Below are positions 54,346 to 64,000 of a stretch of 64,000 nt of DNA, piece by piece. A program made the position numbers and the translations under genes. The notes under the pieces were generated by a model. It was not told where the DNA came from and ran no database searches. It was given only the letters and a program-made list of their open reading frames with translations. Location: positions 62,001 through 126,000 of the forward strand of contig NZ_FNBT01000003.1 in assembly GCF_900102425.1 (NCBI RefSeq). Reading direction: 5' to 3'. Origin of the DNA: Blastococcus aurantiacus. GTDB taxonomy: Bacteria > Actinomycetota > Actinomycetes > Mycobacteriales > Geodermatophilaceae. Numbering within the stretch: position 1 is the first letter of the stretch; each line of letters starts with the position of its first letter.

Positions 54346-55160
54346 CGGGCGCCACCGGCGGTGGACACGGCGTCCGCGTCGGCGACGGAGTTGGCCAGGG
54401 TGCCCAGCCCCTCGATGGTGCACTCGACGCGCTGGCCGGCGCGGATCGGCCCGACCCCCGCCGGGGTGCCGGTGAGGACGACGTCGCCGGGCAGCAGCGT
54501 CATGACCCGCGAGATGTAGGAGATCAGCGTCGGGATGCCGAAGATGAGCGAGCTCGTGCGACCGTGCTGGCGGCGCTCGCCGTCGACGGTGCAGGTGACC
54601 TCGAGGTCGGCGGCGTCCAGGCCGACACCGGGGAGGTCGGTCTCGATCCAGGGGCCCAGCGGGCAGAAGGAGTCGAAGCCCTTGGCGCGGGTCCACTGCC
54701 CGTCGCTCCGCTGCATGTCCCGCTCGGTGACGTCGTTGCCGATCGTGTAGCCGAAGACGCTGGAGAGCGCCTGCTCCGGGGAGACGTTGCGGGCGCCCCG
54801 GGCGCCGATGACCACGGCCAGCTCGGCCTCGTGGTGCACGTTCGTGCTGCCCGCCGGGATGCGGATGGCGTCGCCCGGGCCGATGACCGACGTCGACGGC
54901 TTGAGGAACAGCAGCGGCTCCTTCGGGGCGTCGCCCGTCAGGCCCTTCATCTCCGCGATGTGGTCGGCGTAGTTCTTGCCCACGCACACCACCTTGCTGG
55001 GCAGGATCGGCGAGAGCAGCCGGATGTCGGCCTGCTCGTAGCGGGCGCCGGTGAAGGAGATCTGGCCGAACGGGTGCCCCTCGATCTGGGCCACCTGGCC
55101 GTCTCCGTCGAGAACGCCGAAGGACATGCCCTGGGGTGAGGCGAAACGAACGATGCGCAC
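54342..55160 (-). CDS. Fumarylacetoacetate hydrolase family protein
   Basis: 272 residues, like Rv2993c. [80 protein letters not shown] and [20 protein letters not shown] give the full FAH metal site. Relatives cleave or isomerise beta-diketo or oxalocrotonate-type acids; the substrate here is open. GTG start; TAACCT about 12 bases upstream is a good -10, so the run FAH-gltX-CPBP probably starts here. Confidence 0.9.
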   Translation of the reverse strand: MRIVRFASPQGMSFGVLDGDGQVAQIEGHPFGQISFTGARYEQADIRLLSPILPSKVVCVGKNYADHIAEMKGLTGDAPKEPLLFLKPSTSVIGPGDAIRIPAGSTNVHHEAELAVVIGARGARNVSPEQALSSVFGYTIGNDVTERDMQRSDGQWTRAKGFDSFCPLGPWIETDLPGVGLDAADLEVTCTVDGERRQHGRTSSLIFGIPTLISYISRVMTLLPGDVVLTGTPAGVGPIRAGQRVECTIEGLGTLANSVADADAVSTAGGAR

Positions 55161-55202
55161 GGGCCGAGGTTAGTCGGGCCGCATCCTGACTACCGTCCGA
55201 CC

Positions 55203-55583
55203 ATGGCCTGCCGCTTCTCCGAACTCGTCGTCAACAGCCGCGACCCCGAGGCACTCGCCGCCTTCTGGGCTGCGGTGCTGGACTACCGCGTCCTCGGCCG
55301 GGAGGAGGACGGCTCGGTGGAGATCGGCCCCGCCGAGGGCTTCGGCGGCGCAGCACCCACGCTGGTCTTCGGCCCGGTCGCCGACCCCACGCCGGGACGG
55401 CGCCGGCTGCACATCGACGTGAACCCCACCGATCGCGACCAGGACGCCGAGCTGCAGCGGCTCCTGGACCTCGGCGCCGTCCCCGCGGACGTCGGCCAGA
55501 CCGGCGACGAGGGCTGGCACGTGCTGGCCGACCCCGAGGGCAACGAGTTCTGCCTGCTACGCACAAGGCTCGACCCCCTCTGA
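55203..55583 (+). CDS. VOC family protein (glyoxalase-like)
   Basis: 126 residues. [60 protein letters not shown] and [17 protein letters not shown] follow the glyoxalase-like fold. The expected metal-binding His and Glu (LHIDV, NEFCLL) are present. ATG start, 42 bp from the divergent FAH-like gene. The substrate is unknown. Confidence 0.87.
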   Translation: MACRFSELVVNSRDPEALAAFWAAVLDYRVLGREEDGSVEIGPAEGFGGAAPTLVFGPVADPTPGRRRLHIDVNPTDRDQDAELQRLLDLGAVPADVGQTGDEGWHVLADPEGNEFCLLRTRLDPL

Positions 55584-55692
55584 GCACGGTCGCGCCGAGT
55601 GGGGCCCGGAGGGTCCCGCGCAGGCGCGACGGACGCGCTCCATGCCGCCGGGGGACGGCACGTGGCCGCGGTGTCGGCCGGAGGCCGACAAT

Positions 55693-56025
55693 GTGATGGT
55701 GATCCTGATCGTCGTGAAGTTCCCCGTCCGCCCCGAGCGCGCCGACGAGTGGGTGGCGCTGGCCGCCGACTACGCCCGCTCCGTGAACGCCGAGGAGGGC
55801 AGCCTCTTCTTCGAGTGGTCGCGCAGCCTCGAGGACCCGGAGACCTTCGTCTGCGTCGAGGGCTTCCGCGACTCCGAGGCCGGCGCGGCCCACGTCGGCA
55901 CCGACGCGTTCAAGCGCTTCGTCGAGCAGGCCCCCGAGCTGGTCGCCGCGCAGCCGCAGATCATCTACGTCGACGCCCCCGACGTCTCCGGCTGGGGCCC
56001 GATGGGCGAGATCCAGCCGCGCTGA
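55693..56025 (+). CDS. Putative quinol monooxygenase (ABM domain)
   Basis: 110 residues. MMVILIVVKFPVRPERADEW, NAEEGSLFFEWSRSLEDPET and FVCVEGFRDSEAGAAHVGTD, FKRFVEQAPELV match the YgiN/ABM dimeric barrel. GTG at 55693 is used, with GGAGG 8 bases upstream; the next codon is ATG. The substrate is unknown. Confidence 0.85.
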   Translation: MMVILIVVKFPVRPERADEWVALAADYARSVNAEEGSLFFEWSRSLEDPETFVCVEGFRDSEAGAAHVGTDAFKRFVEQAPELVAAQPQIIYVDAPDVSGWGPMGEIQPR

Positions 56026-56068
56026 TCCCGGCCCGGAACCCACCGGGCCGTCCGCACGTCCTGGTGCC

Positions 56069-56518
56069 ATGAGGCGACTCGTCCTTCCCGCTGCCGCGTG
56101 CTTGATGACCGTGACGGCGTGCAGCGGCTCCACCGAACCGCCGTCGTGGTTCGCGCAGCGGACGGAGCTCCCGAGCTGCGGCGAGGACGAGGAACACACC
56201 GCCGGCTACCCCGACCGGGAAGCGCGCACCTGCTTCCGGGAAGCGTTCGAGGCCGACCGCCCGGCGGAGCTGACGCGCCTGACGTACGGCGACGAGGGCG
56301 AGTCGATCCGTACGCACTTCCGGGTGCTCGGCAGCGCTCGATACGAGATCGTCGGCCAGCACTTCGACGGTCCCGCCGATGGATCGGACCCGTCAGGCAG
56401 GGGCCGGTACGAGTGTGACCGGTTCGTGTTCGTCGACGAGCCCGGCGCCGGGAGCGACGGCGCCCCCGAGACCAACGCCGCAGGGGAGTGCGAACAGGTC
56501 GAGCACGTCAGCGCGTAG
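56069..56518 (+). CDS. Small putative lipoprotein
   Basis: 149 residues. MRRLVLPAAACLMTVTACSG is a signal peptide with lipobox VTAC, Cys18. The mature part has four further Cys (LPSCGED, RTCFREAFE, YECDRF, GECEQV), probably two disulfides, and resembles small secreted actinobacterial proteins of unknown function. It converges on cimA with a 19-bp gap. Confidence 0.82.
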   Translation: MRRLVLPAAACLMTVTACSGSTEPPSWFAQRTELPSCGEDEEHTAGYPDREARTCFREAFEADRPAELTRLTYGDEGESIRTHFRVLGSARYEIVGQHFDGPADGSDPSGRGRYECDRFVFVDEPGAGSDGAPETNAAGECEQVEHVSA

Positions 56519-56537
56519 CGCACGTCCAGCTGGACGC

Positions 56538-58127
56538 TCAACCGGCGGCGGGGCGGCGCAGGACGGCGTAGGTGAGGGCGTCGACGAGGGCGTGCCAGGA
56601 GGCCTCGACGATGTTGGCGTGGACGCCGACCGTCGTCCACTCCCCCACCCCGTCGGTGGTGTCGATGAGCACGCGGGTGGTGGCGCTCGTGCCGCCGCGC
56701 CAGCCGAGGATGCGGACCTTGTAGTCGGCCAGGGCGACGTCGGCCAGCTGCGGGTAGCGGTTGACCAGCGCCTGCCGCAGCGCGTTGTCCAGCGCGTTCA
56801 CCGGGCCGTTGCCCTCGGCGGTGCTGATGAGCCGCTCCCCGTCGACGTGCACCTTGACCGTGGCCTCGCTGACCACGACGCCGTTGCCCCAGTGCTCGAC
56901 CGAGGTCTTGTAGCTCTCCAGCTCGAACAGCGGGGCCGGGGCGTCGGGCAGCTGGCCGCGCAGCAGCAGCTCGAAGGAGGCGTCGGCCGCCTCGAACGAC
57001 CAGCCGTCGGCCTCGAGCACCTTGACCCGGTCGACCACCCGGCCGATGGCGTCGGACTGGCCGGTCAGGTCGACGCCGAGCTCGCGGCCCTTGAGCTCGA
57101 CCGAGGCGCGGCCGGCCATCTCGGTGACCAGGATGCGCATGTCGTTGCCGACGACGGCGGGGTCGAGGTGGTTGTACAGCTGGGGGCTGACCTTGATCGC
57201 GCTGGCGTGCAGGCCCGCCTTGTGCGCGAAGGCCGACGCGCCGACGAAGGGCTGGTGGTCGTCCGGGGCGATGTTGGCCAGCTCGGCGATGGCGTGGCTG
57301 ACCCGCTGCAGCTCGGGCAGGCACTCGGCCGGCACCACGGGCAGCCCCATCTTGGTGACCAGGTTGCCGATGAGCGCGAAGGTGTCGGCGTTGCCGGCGC
57401 GCTCGCCGTAGCCGTTGGCGGTGCCCTGCACGTGCGTGACCCCGGCCTCGACGGCGGCCAGCGAGTTGGCCACGGCGCACCCGGTGTCGTCCTGGCAGTG
57501 GATGCCCAGCCGCCCGCTCACCCGAGCGCGGACGTCGGTGACGACCCGGCTCACGCCCGAGGGCAGCATCCCGCCGTTGGTGTCGCAGAGGACGCCGACC
57601 TCGGCGCCGGCGCCGAACGCTGCCTGCAGCACGGCCACCCCGTAGTCGCTGTCGGTGGCGTACCCGTCGAAGAAGTGCTCGCAGTCGAGGAACACCCGCC
57701 GGCCGTGGCCCACGAAGAAGGCGACGGTGTCGGCCACCATGGCCAGGTTCTCCTCCAGCGTCGTCCGCAGCGCCTCGCGGACGTGCCGGACGTCGGACTT
57801 GGCGACGAGGCACACGACCGGCGTCCCTGCGTCGAGCAGCGCGCGCACCTGCGGGTCGTCCTCGACCCGGACCCCGGCCTTGCGGGTGGACCCGAAGGCG
57901 ACCAGCTGGGCGTGCTGCAGCTTGAGCTCGGTGCGGGCGCGGGAGAAGAACTCGGTGTCCTTGGGCAGCGCACCCGGCCAGCCGCCCTCGATGAACCCCA
58001 CGCCGATCTCGTCCAGCAGCCGGGCGACGGCGAGCTTGTCCGCCACGGAGTAGCTGACGCCCTCGCGCTGGGCGCCGTCGCGCAGCGTCGTGTCGAAGAC
58101 GTGGAAGTCGGTCGCGCTGGTGGTCAT
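56538..58127 (-). CDS. cimA: (R)-citramalate synthase
   Basis: 529 residues. It condenses pyruvate and acetyl-CoA to citramalate, the entry to a threonine-independent isoleucine route. DFHVFDTTLRDGAQREGVSY, the metal site LGIHCQDDTGCAVANSLAAV and TANGYGERAGNADTFALIGN are DRE-TIM metallolyase motifs, with YSVADKLAVARLLDEIGVGF typical of CimA over LeuA. The C-terminal regulatory domain (about 390-529) would bind isoleucine. ATG start, about 90 bases after a leader ORF and attenuator. LeuCD and LeuB, which use its product, are encoded nearby. Confidence 0.93.
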   Translation of the reverse strand: MTTSATDFHVFDTTLRDGAQREGVSYSVADKLAVARLLDEIGVGFIEGGWPGALPKDTEFFSRARTELKLQHAQLVAFGSTRKAGVRVEDDPQVRALLDAGTPVVCLVAKSDVRHVREALRTTLEENLAMVADTVAFFVGHGRRVFLDCEHFFDGYATDSDYGVAVLQAAFGAGAEVGVLCDTNGGMLPSGVSRVVTDVRARVSGRLGIHCQDDTGCAVANSLAAVEAGVTHVQGTANGYGERAGNADTFALIGNLVTKMGLPVVPAECLPELQRVSHAIAELANIAPDDHQPFVGASAFAHKAGLHASAIKVSPQLYNHLDPAVVGNDMRILVTEMAGRASVELKGRELGVDLTGQSDAIGRVVDRVKVLEADGWSFEAADASFELLLRGQLPDAPAPLFELESYKTSVEHWGNGVVVSEATVKVHVDGERLISTAEGNGPVNALDNALRQALVNRYPQLADVALADYKVRILGWRGGTSATTRVLIDTTDGVGEWTTVGVHANIVEASWHALVDALTYAVLRRPAAG

Positions 58128-58165
58128 GGGGTCTCCCGGGTGGAGGTGCTGCCGGCCCGAACACG

Positions 58166-58220
58166 AAAAAGACCCCCCGGGTACGGGAGGTCTGCGCGCA
58201 GTCGGGAGGTGACTGCGCGC
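58166..58220 (-). promoter_or_regulatory. Attenuator hairpins before cimA (hairpin plus terminator)
   Basis: Directly after the leader stop, the minus strand forms hairpin A: GCGCGCAGTC and its complement around a 7-base loop (58194-58220). Next comes a terminator, AGACCTCCCG pairing with CGGGGGGTCT, followed by TTTTT (58166-58193). The word ACCTCCCG occurs twice, once in the loop and closing base of hairpin A and once in the terminator's 5' arm, so both can pair with the terminator's 3' arm. Such competition fits attenuation, though I cannot say which fold wins. The terminator ends 38 bases before the cimA ATG. Confidence 0.72.
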
Positions 58221-58252
58221 TAAACGATGATGATCGTGCGGGTGGCGTACAT
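58220..58252 (-). CDS. Leader peptide for cimA attenuation, MYATRTIIIV
   Basis: A 10-codon ORF, Met-Tyr-Ala-Thr-Arg-Thr-Ile-Ile-Ile-Val-stop. Three consecutive ATC isoleucine codons and a valine codon just before the stop are what is expected of a sensing leader for isoleucine synthesis. The stop TAG touches the first attenuator hairpin. No ribosome binding site precedes the ATG, but a TTTACT at 58260-58265 would act as -10 of a leaderless transcript. Confidence 0.72.
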   Translation of the reverse strand: MYATRTIIIV

Positions 58253-58307
58253 CGCGACGAGTAAATCACGCGCCGGAGCGCGCACCGCCCTGGCAGGCTC
58301 ACTGCCC

Positions 58308-58739
58308 GTGATCCCGACCGACTGGACCCCCGTGCACCGCGCCGACGGCGAGCTGGTCGGCTGGATGGCAGCAGACGGTCGGCCGCGGCTGCTCACCGGG
58401 GCGCCGCTGGCCGCACCCGCCGACGACGGGATCCAGCTGCTGCGTTCCCGGGGCCTGGCCGCCCTGGACCGCCGCTGGTGGGCGCGGCTGCCCGGCGAGC
58501 CGATGACCGGTGTCATCGACGCCGGGAAGCCGGACGAGGACTGGACCTGGCAGCCGGTGGTGCTGGTGGAGTCCTCCCCCACCGGCTGCACGGTCCGCCC
58601 GGAGTGGCCCGCGCCCGGCGAGACCGGCCGCGCCCTGCTCCCGGTCCCCGTCGGCGACCTCCTGATGGAGGAGCCACCGCCGGAGTCACCTGACGACGTG
58701 GCCCCGCAAGACGGCGCCGAGTGCTCGGCGCCGGCCTGA
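58308..58739 (+). CDS. Conserved hypothetical protein
   Basis: 143 residues: MIPTDWTPVHRADGELVGWM, LDRRWWARLPGEPMTGVID, WTWQPVVLVESSPTGCTVRP and a Pro/Glu-rich end. It is soluble and acidic with no recognised domain; its Trp-rich pattern looks like actinobacterial proteins of unknown function. An earlier in-frame ATG at 58227 would run through the cimA leader, so the GTG at 58308 is preferred. It converges on leuB. Confidence 0.65.
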   Translation: MIPTDWTPVHRADGELVGWMAADGRPRLLTGAPLAAPADDGIQLLRSRGLAALDRRWWARLPGEPMTGVIDAGKPDEDWTWQPVVLVESSPTGCTVRPEWPAPGETGRALLPVPVGDLLMEEPPPESPDDVAPQDGAECSAPA

Positions 58740-58756
58740 CCTGCCCGCCCGATCGA

Positions 58757-58813
58757 GCACTGTGCGCGGATGCGCAGTTCCGTCGTCCAGAAGTGCGCAT
58801 CCGTGCACGGTGC
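58757..58813. terminator. Long imperfect inverted repeat between the hypothetical gene and leuB
   Basis: Two 23-base arms, one starting GCACTGTGCGCGGATG and the other ending CGTGCACGGTGC, are complementary at about 20 positions with an 11-base loop. Lying between the converging genes at 58739 and 58828, it is probably a bidirectional terminator. Confidence 0.65.
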
Positions 58814-58827
58814 CGGAGTGCGAGGCG

Positions 58828-59850
58828 TCAGCCGCTGGCGAGGGCGGCCAGCCGGTCGCCGACCTGGGTGGTCCGGATCTGCTGCTGCGGGTCACGGGTC
58901 GACAGGTCGAAGGCGACGGCGGCGTTGACCTTCTTCGCCTGCTCCGTGCGGCCGAGGTGGTCCAGCAGCAGCCCGACCGACAGCACCGTGGCGGTGGGGT
59001 CGGCGATGCCCTGGCCGGCGATGTCGGGGGCCGAGCCGTGCACGGGCTCGAACATGCTCGGGTTGGTGCCCGAGGCGTCGAGGTTGCCGCTGGCGGCCAG
59101 CCCGATGCCACCGGTCACGGCCGCAGCGATGTCGGTGACGATGTCGCCGAACAGGTTGTCGGTGACGATGACGTCGTACCGGCCCGGGTCGGTGATGAAG
59201 AACATCGAGGCGGCGTCCACGTGCTGGTAGGCGACCTGGACGTCGGGGAACTCCGCGGAGACCTCCTCGACGATCCGCGACCAGAGCCCGCCGGCGTGGG
59301 TGAGCACGTTGGTCTTGTGGATCAGCGTCAGGTGCTTGCGCGGCCGGGTGACGGCCCGCTCGAAGCCATACCGCACGACCCGCTCGACGCCGAACGCGGT
59401 GTTGAGGCTGACCTCGGTGGCGATCTCCTGCGGGGTGTCCTTGCGCAGCACGCCGCCGTTGCCGACGTAGGGACCCTCGGTGCCCTCGCGCACGCAGAGC
59501 ATGTCGATCGGCCCCTCGGCCGCCAGCGGGCTGCGGACGCCGTCGTAGAGCCGGGCCGGCCGCAGGTTCACGTGGTGGTCGAGCTCGAAGCGCAGCCGCA
59601 GCAGCAGCCCGCGCTCCAGGATGCCCGGGGGCACGCTCGGGTCGCCGATGGCGCCGAGCAGGATCGCGTCGTGCCCGCGCAGCTCGTCGAGCACCGTGTC
59701 GGGCAGCAGCTCACCTGTCTGCTGCCACCGGGCCGCGCCGAGGTCGTAGGGCGTCGTCTCGAGGTCGGGGGCGACCTCGCGGAGGACCTTGAGCCCTTCC
59801 GCCACGACCTCGGGGCCGATGCCGTCTCCGGGGATCACTGCCAGGCGCAT
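58828..59850 (-). CDS. leuB: 3-isopropylmalate dehydrogenase
   Basis: 340 residues. [55 protein letters not shown] and [20 protein letters not shown] are LeuB signatures with substrate Arg and Asp residues in place. It oxidises isopropylmalate and, with CimA present, presumably methylmalate to 2-oxobutyrate. 16 bp after serA on the same strand. Confidence 0.96.
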   Translation of the reverse strand: MRLAVIPGDGIGPEVVAEGLKVLREVAPDLETTPYDLGAARWQQTGELLPDTVLDELRGHDAILLGAIGDPSVPPGILERGLLLRLRFELDHHVNLRPARLYDGVRSPLAAEGPIDMLCVREGTEGPYVGNGGVLRKDTPQEIATEVSLNTAFGVERVVRYGFERAVTRPRKHLTLIHKTNVLTHAGGLWSRIVEEVSAEFPDVQVAYQHVDAASMFFITDPGRYDVIVTDNLFGDIVTDIAAAVTGGIGLAASGNLDASGTNPSMFEPVHGSAPDIAGQGIADPTATVLSVGLLLDHLGRTEQAKKVNAAVAFDLSTRDPQQQIRTTQVGDRLAALASG

Positions 59851-59866
59851 GGGGACCGACCCTAGG

Positions 59867-61480
59867 TCAGAGGGTGTCGAGGTCCGCGGCGCGGGCCTCG
59901 CGGGCGCCGATGCGACCGGCGATGTCCTCGAGCAGCTCGGGGCTGACGGGGCTGTCGACGGTCACGGCCATGAGCGCCTCGCCGCCCTCGGTCGTGCGGC
60001 TGACCTGCGCGCCGGCGATGTTGATGCCGGCCTCGCCCAGCGCCGCACCGACGGCACCGACGACGCCCGGGCGGTCGGCGTAGGTGAAGAACAGCAGCCG
60101 GCCGTTCGCGGCCAGGTCGATCTCGAAGCCGGCCACCTCGGTGAGCCGGGCGACCTGGTTCTTGCCGTACAGCGTGCCCGACACGGTGACCTGGCGGCCG
60201 TCGGCCATGGCGCCGCGCACGGTGACGAGGTTGCGGTAGGTGGGGCTCTCCGGGTCGCTGGTCAGCGCCACCTCGAGGCCGCGCTGTTCGGCGAACAGCG
60301 GCGCGTTGACGTAGGTGACCTGCTCCTCGACGACGTCGGAGAAGACGCCCTTGAGCACGGCGAGCTGCAGCACCGCGACGTCGAACTCCGCGAGCTTGCC
60401 GCGCACGTCGACGGTCACCGACTGCGCCAGGCCACCGGCGACGGCGGTGAACACCCGGCCGAGCTTCTCGGCGAGCGGCAGGCCGGGGCGGACGTCCTGG
60501 GCGACGACGCCCCCGGCCTGGACGTTCACGGCGTCGGGGACGAATTCGCCCTGCAGCGCCAGGCGCACGGAGCGGGCCACGGCGGTGCCCGCCTTGTCCT
60601 GCGCCTCGGTGGTGGAAGCGCCCAGGTGCGGGGTGACGACGGTGTTCGGGAGCCCGAACAGCGGGCTGTCGGTGGTGGGCTCGGTGGCGTAGACGTCGAG
60701 GCCCGCAGCACCCACCTGACCCGACTGCAGCGCCTCGGCCAGTGCGGCCTCGTCGACCAGCCCGCCGCGCGCGGCGTTGACGATGATGACGCCGCGCTTG
60801 GTCATCGCCAGCTGCTCGGCCCCGATCAGGCCCAGCGTCTCGGGGGTCTTGGGCAGGTGGATGGAGATGAAGTCCGACTCGCGGAGCAGCTCCTCCAGCG
60901 AGACCAGCCGGACGCCGAGCTGGGCGGCGCGGCCGGGCTGGATGTAGGGGTCGTAGGCGATCAGCGTGACGCCGAAGGCAGCCAGCCGCTGCGCGAACAG
61001 GACGCCGATCCGGCCGAGACCGACGACGCCGACGGTCTTCTCGGTGACCTCGACACCCATGAACTTCGAGCGCTTCCACTGGCCCTCGCGCAGGGTCGCG
61101 TCGGCAGCCGGGATCTGGCGGGCGGCGGCCAGCAGGAGGGCGACGGCGTGCTCGGCGGCGCTGACGATGTTCGACGTCGGCGCGTTGACGACCATCACCC
61201 CGCGCTCGGTGGCGGCTTTCACGTCGACGTTGTCCAGGCCGATGCCGGCGCGGGCCACGACCTTGAGGTTCGGTGCGGCAGCGAGGGCCTCGGCGTCGAT
61301 CTGCGTGGCGCTGCGGATCAGCACGGCGGCCGCGTCGGCGAGCGCGGGGAGGAGCGCGGACCGGTCGGCGCCGTCGACGTGGCGGATCTCGACGTCGGTC
61401 CCGAGCACGTCCAGCACGCTCGGGGCCAGCTCTTCGGCGATCAGGACGACGGGCGCGGTCCCCGGCACGGTGGCTGTCAC
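59867..61480 (-). CDS. serA: D-3-phosphoglycerate dehydrogenase
   Basis: 537 residues, the long three-domain type. [77 protein letters not shown] and the catalytic His in [18 protein letters not shown] are present. An intervening domain (about 320-450) and a C-terminal ACT domain ([20 protein letters not shown]) follow, the latter for serine feedback. GTG start. Confidence 0.96.
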   Translation of the reverse strand: MTATVPGTAPVVLIAEELAPSVLDVLGTDVEIRHVDGADRSALLPALADAAAVLIRSATQIDAEALAAAPNLKVVARAGIGLDNVDVKAATERGVMVVNAPTSNIVSAAEHAVALLLAAARQIPAADATLREGQWKRSKFMGVEVTEKTVGVVGLGRIGVLFAQRLAAFGVTLIAYDPYIQPGRAAQLGVRLVSLEELLRESDFISIHLPKTPETLGLIGAEQLAMTKRGVIIVNAARGGLVDEAALAEALQSGQVGAAGLDVYATEPTTDSPLFGLPNTVVTPHLGASTTEAQDKAGTAVARSVRLALQGEFVPDAVNVQAGGVVAQDVRPGLPLAEKLGRVFTAVAGGLAQSVTVDVRGKLAEFDVAVLQLAVLKGVFSDVVEEQVTYVNAPLFAEQRGLEVALTSDPESPTYRNLVTVRGAMADGRQVTVSGTLYGKNQVARLTEVAGFEIDLAANGRLLFFTYADRPGVVGAVGAALGEAGINIAGAQVSRTTEGGEALMAVTVDSPVSPELLEDIAGRIGAREARAADLDTL

Positions 61481-61631
61481 GGAGACGCAGCCTAGGGAGC
61501 GGCCGGTACACCGACACGAGCGGGTTGCGGTTCGGCGACGACGTCCTCGGCGTTCACTCCTGGCCCCTAGACTCCGCGCGCCAGTGCTCCGCCGCGCCGG
61601 TGGAGCCACCTGACCCGAAGGATGACGCCTC

Positions 61632-62252
61632 GTGACGAACCCCCCCGGCAGTGGTTCCAACCTGCCTCCCGAGGACCAGCCGGGCTGGGGCGCCCCTCCC
61701 CCGCAGCCCGGGTACGGCCAGCAGCCCGGGTACGGCCAGCAGCCCGGCTACGGCCAGGCCCCCGGCTACGGCCAAGCCCCCGGCTACGGCCAGCAGCAGC
61801 CCGGCTACGGCCAGGGCTACCCCGCGGCGCCCGGCTACTCCGCCCCGTCCCCCGCCACCCCGCAGATGGACATCGGCACCGCGGTGCGCAGCGTGCTCAC
61901 GCAGTACGTCGGCTTCTCCGGCCGGGCGCGGCGCTCGGAGTACTGGTGGTTCGCTCTCGCCTCGTTCCTCGCCTCGATCGTCGCCTCGATCCTGGACGTG
62001 GCCCTCACCGGCGCCGCAGCCGGGGCAGGACTCTTCAGCCTGGTGCTCACCCTGGGCTTGCTCCTCCCCAGCCTGGCCGTGGGCGTGCGGCGGCTGCACG
62101 ACACCGGCAGGTCCGGCTGGTGGATGCTGATCAGCTTGACGATCATCGGCATCATCGTGCTGATCGTCTTCTTCGTCCAGGACAGCGAGCCCGGCCCCAA
62201 CCAGCACGGCTCCTCGCCGAAGTACCAGGCGGCCGGCGGCTACGGCTACTGA
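61632..62252 (+). CDS. DUF805 membrane protein with PGYGQ repeats
   Basis: 206 residues. The N-terminal ~80 are a Pro/Gly/Tyr/Gln repeat tail, then a DUF805 domain begins VLTQYVGFSGRARRSEYWWF with three or four helices and VGVRRLHDTGRSGWWMLISL, its defining signature. The function of DUF805 is unknown; low-complexity YGQ tails are common in actinobacterial membrane proteins. GTG start preceded by GAAGGATGACGCC. It ends before a strong terminator. Confidence 0.88.
   Translation: MTNPPGSGSNLPPEDQPGWGAPPPQPGYGQQPGYGQQPGYGQAPGYGQAPGYGQQQPGYGQGYPAAPGYSAPSPATPQMDIGTAVRSVLTQYVGFSGRARRSEYWWFALASFLASIVASILDVALTGAAAGAGLFSLVLTLGLLLPSLAVGVRRLHDTGRSGWWMLISLTIIGIIVLIVFFVQDSEPGPNQHGSSPKYQAAGGYGY
61703..61822 (+). 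repeat. Tandem 15-18-base repeats encoding (Q)PGYGQ units
   Basis: Seven units of the form CCCGG(G/C)TACGGCCAG with CAG or GCC spacers encode PGYGQQ, PGYGQA and PGYGQQQ. The first two units are identical, showing recent duplication. Repeat number probably varies between strains. Confidence 0.8.
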
Positions 62253-62257
62253 CACCA

Positions 62258-62307
62258 GCACGACGAAGGGCCCCGCTGCCGATCGGCAGCGGGGCCCTTC
62301 GTCGTGC
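62258..62307. terminator. Very strong bidirectional terminator between DUF805 gene and ilvC
   Basis: A perfect 23-bp inverted repeat around GATC (62281-62284), with core GGGCCCCGCTGCC. The converging genes end at 62252 and 62312, so one hairpin serves both. Confidence 0.9.
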
Positions 62308-62311
62308 AGGG

Positions 62312-64000
<1,689 letters not shown>

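Noticed and set aside
61703-61822. A CRISPR-like array
   Set aside because: The repeats are in frame, 15-18 bases, without unique spacers, and encode the PGYGQ tail of a membrane protein.

Overview
The window is about 64 kb of very GC-rich, densely packed chromosome with many GTG starts and many 4-nt ATGA/GTGA gene overlaps. Gene content and order point to a high-GC actinobacterium. The run amt - ftsY - smc - mutM - rnc - DUF177 - sepIVA - coaD - rsmD - recG - DAK2 - rpmB - thiL - DUF3515 - ddl - gpsA - cofC - ppk - mutT1 - leuD - leuC - ndgR - tRNA-Glu/tRNA-Gln - gltX - FAH-like - leuB - serA - ilvC - ilvN - ilvB matches, from memory, the order around Rv2920c to Rv3003c in Mycobacterium tuberculosis. 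Codon use and the extra genes suggest a Geodermatophilaceae-like organism (Blastococcus, Modestobacter, Geodermatophilus), but that family assignment is inference. I see no phage, insertion sequence or CRISPR array.

Layout. 1-3063: the start of an ammonium transporter gene, then a divergent four-gene nickel/cobalt ECF transporter operon with a Nur-like box in front. 3156-8105: ftsY, a phosphoesterase trio (PhoD-like, EEP, RES-like) and a DUF402 gene. 8135-21121: a long minus-strand core block (smc, mutM, rnc, rpmF, DUF177, nucleoside phosphorylase, sepIVA, coaD, rsmD, recG, DAK2) facing divergent rpmB. 21557-34064: a nucleotide kinase-like gene, GNAT, thiL, an Lrp-type domain protein, ddl, phosphatidylcholine-synthase-like and transsulfuration enzymes, gpsA, an acyltransferase, cofC, ppk and mutT1. 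34101-36886: leuCD and their presumed IclR-type regulator ndgR.

36887-51420 is an accessory block lying between ndgR and the tRNA-Glu/Gln-gltX segment. It holds an ABM-SRPBCC fusion with a RibD-type reductase, a four-gene two-component operon that includes a sensor with a degenerate kinase core, a VOC protein and a hydrolase, gene relics, and a galactose locus (galT-galK-SSS symporter-small membrane protein) divergent from a GH3 glycosidase.

51421-64000: two nearly identical tRNA-Glu genes each with its own terminator, tRNA-Gln, a CPBP protease, gltX, an FAH-like hydrolase, small enzymes, then branched-chain and serine biosynthesis: cimA, leuB, serA, ilvC, ilvN and the end of ilvB. cimA makes citramalate, LeuCD and LeuB convert it to 2-oxobutyrate, and IlvBN and IlvC continue toward isoleucine. 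In front of cimA lies a 10-codon leader ORF ending Ile-Ile-Ile-Val-stop, followed by two hairpins and a T-run, which looks like an amino-acid attenuator. It is the most complete regulatory system visible here. The most unusual protein set is the sensor operon at 38959-42293.
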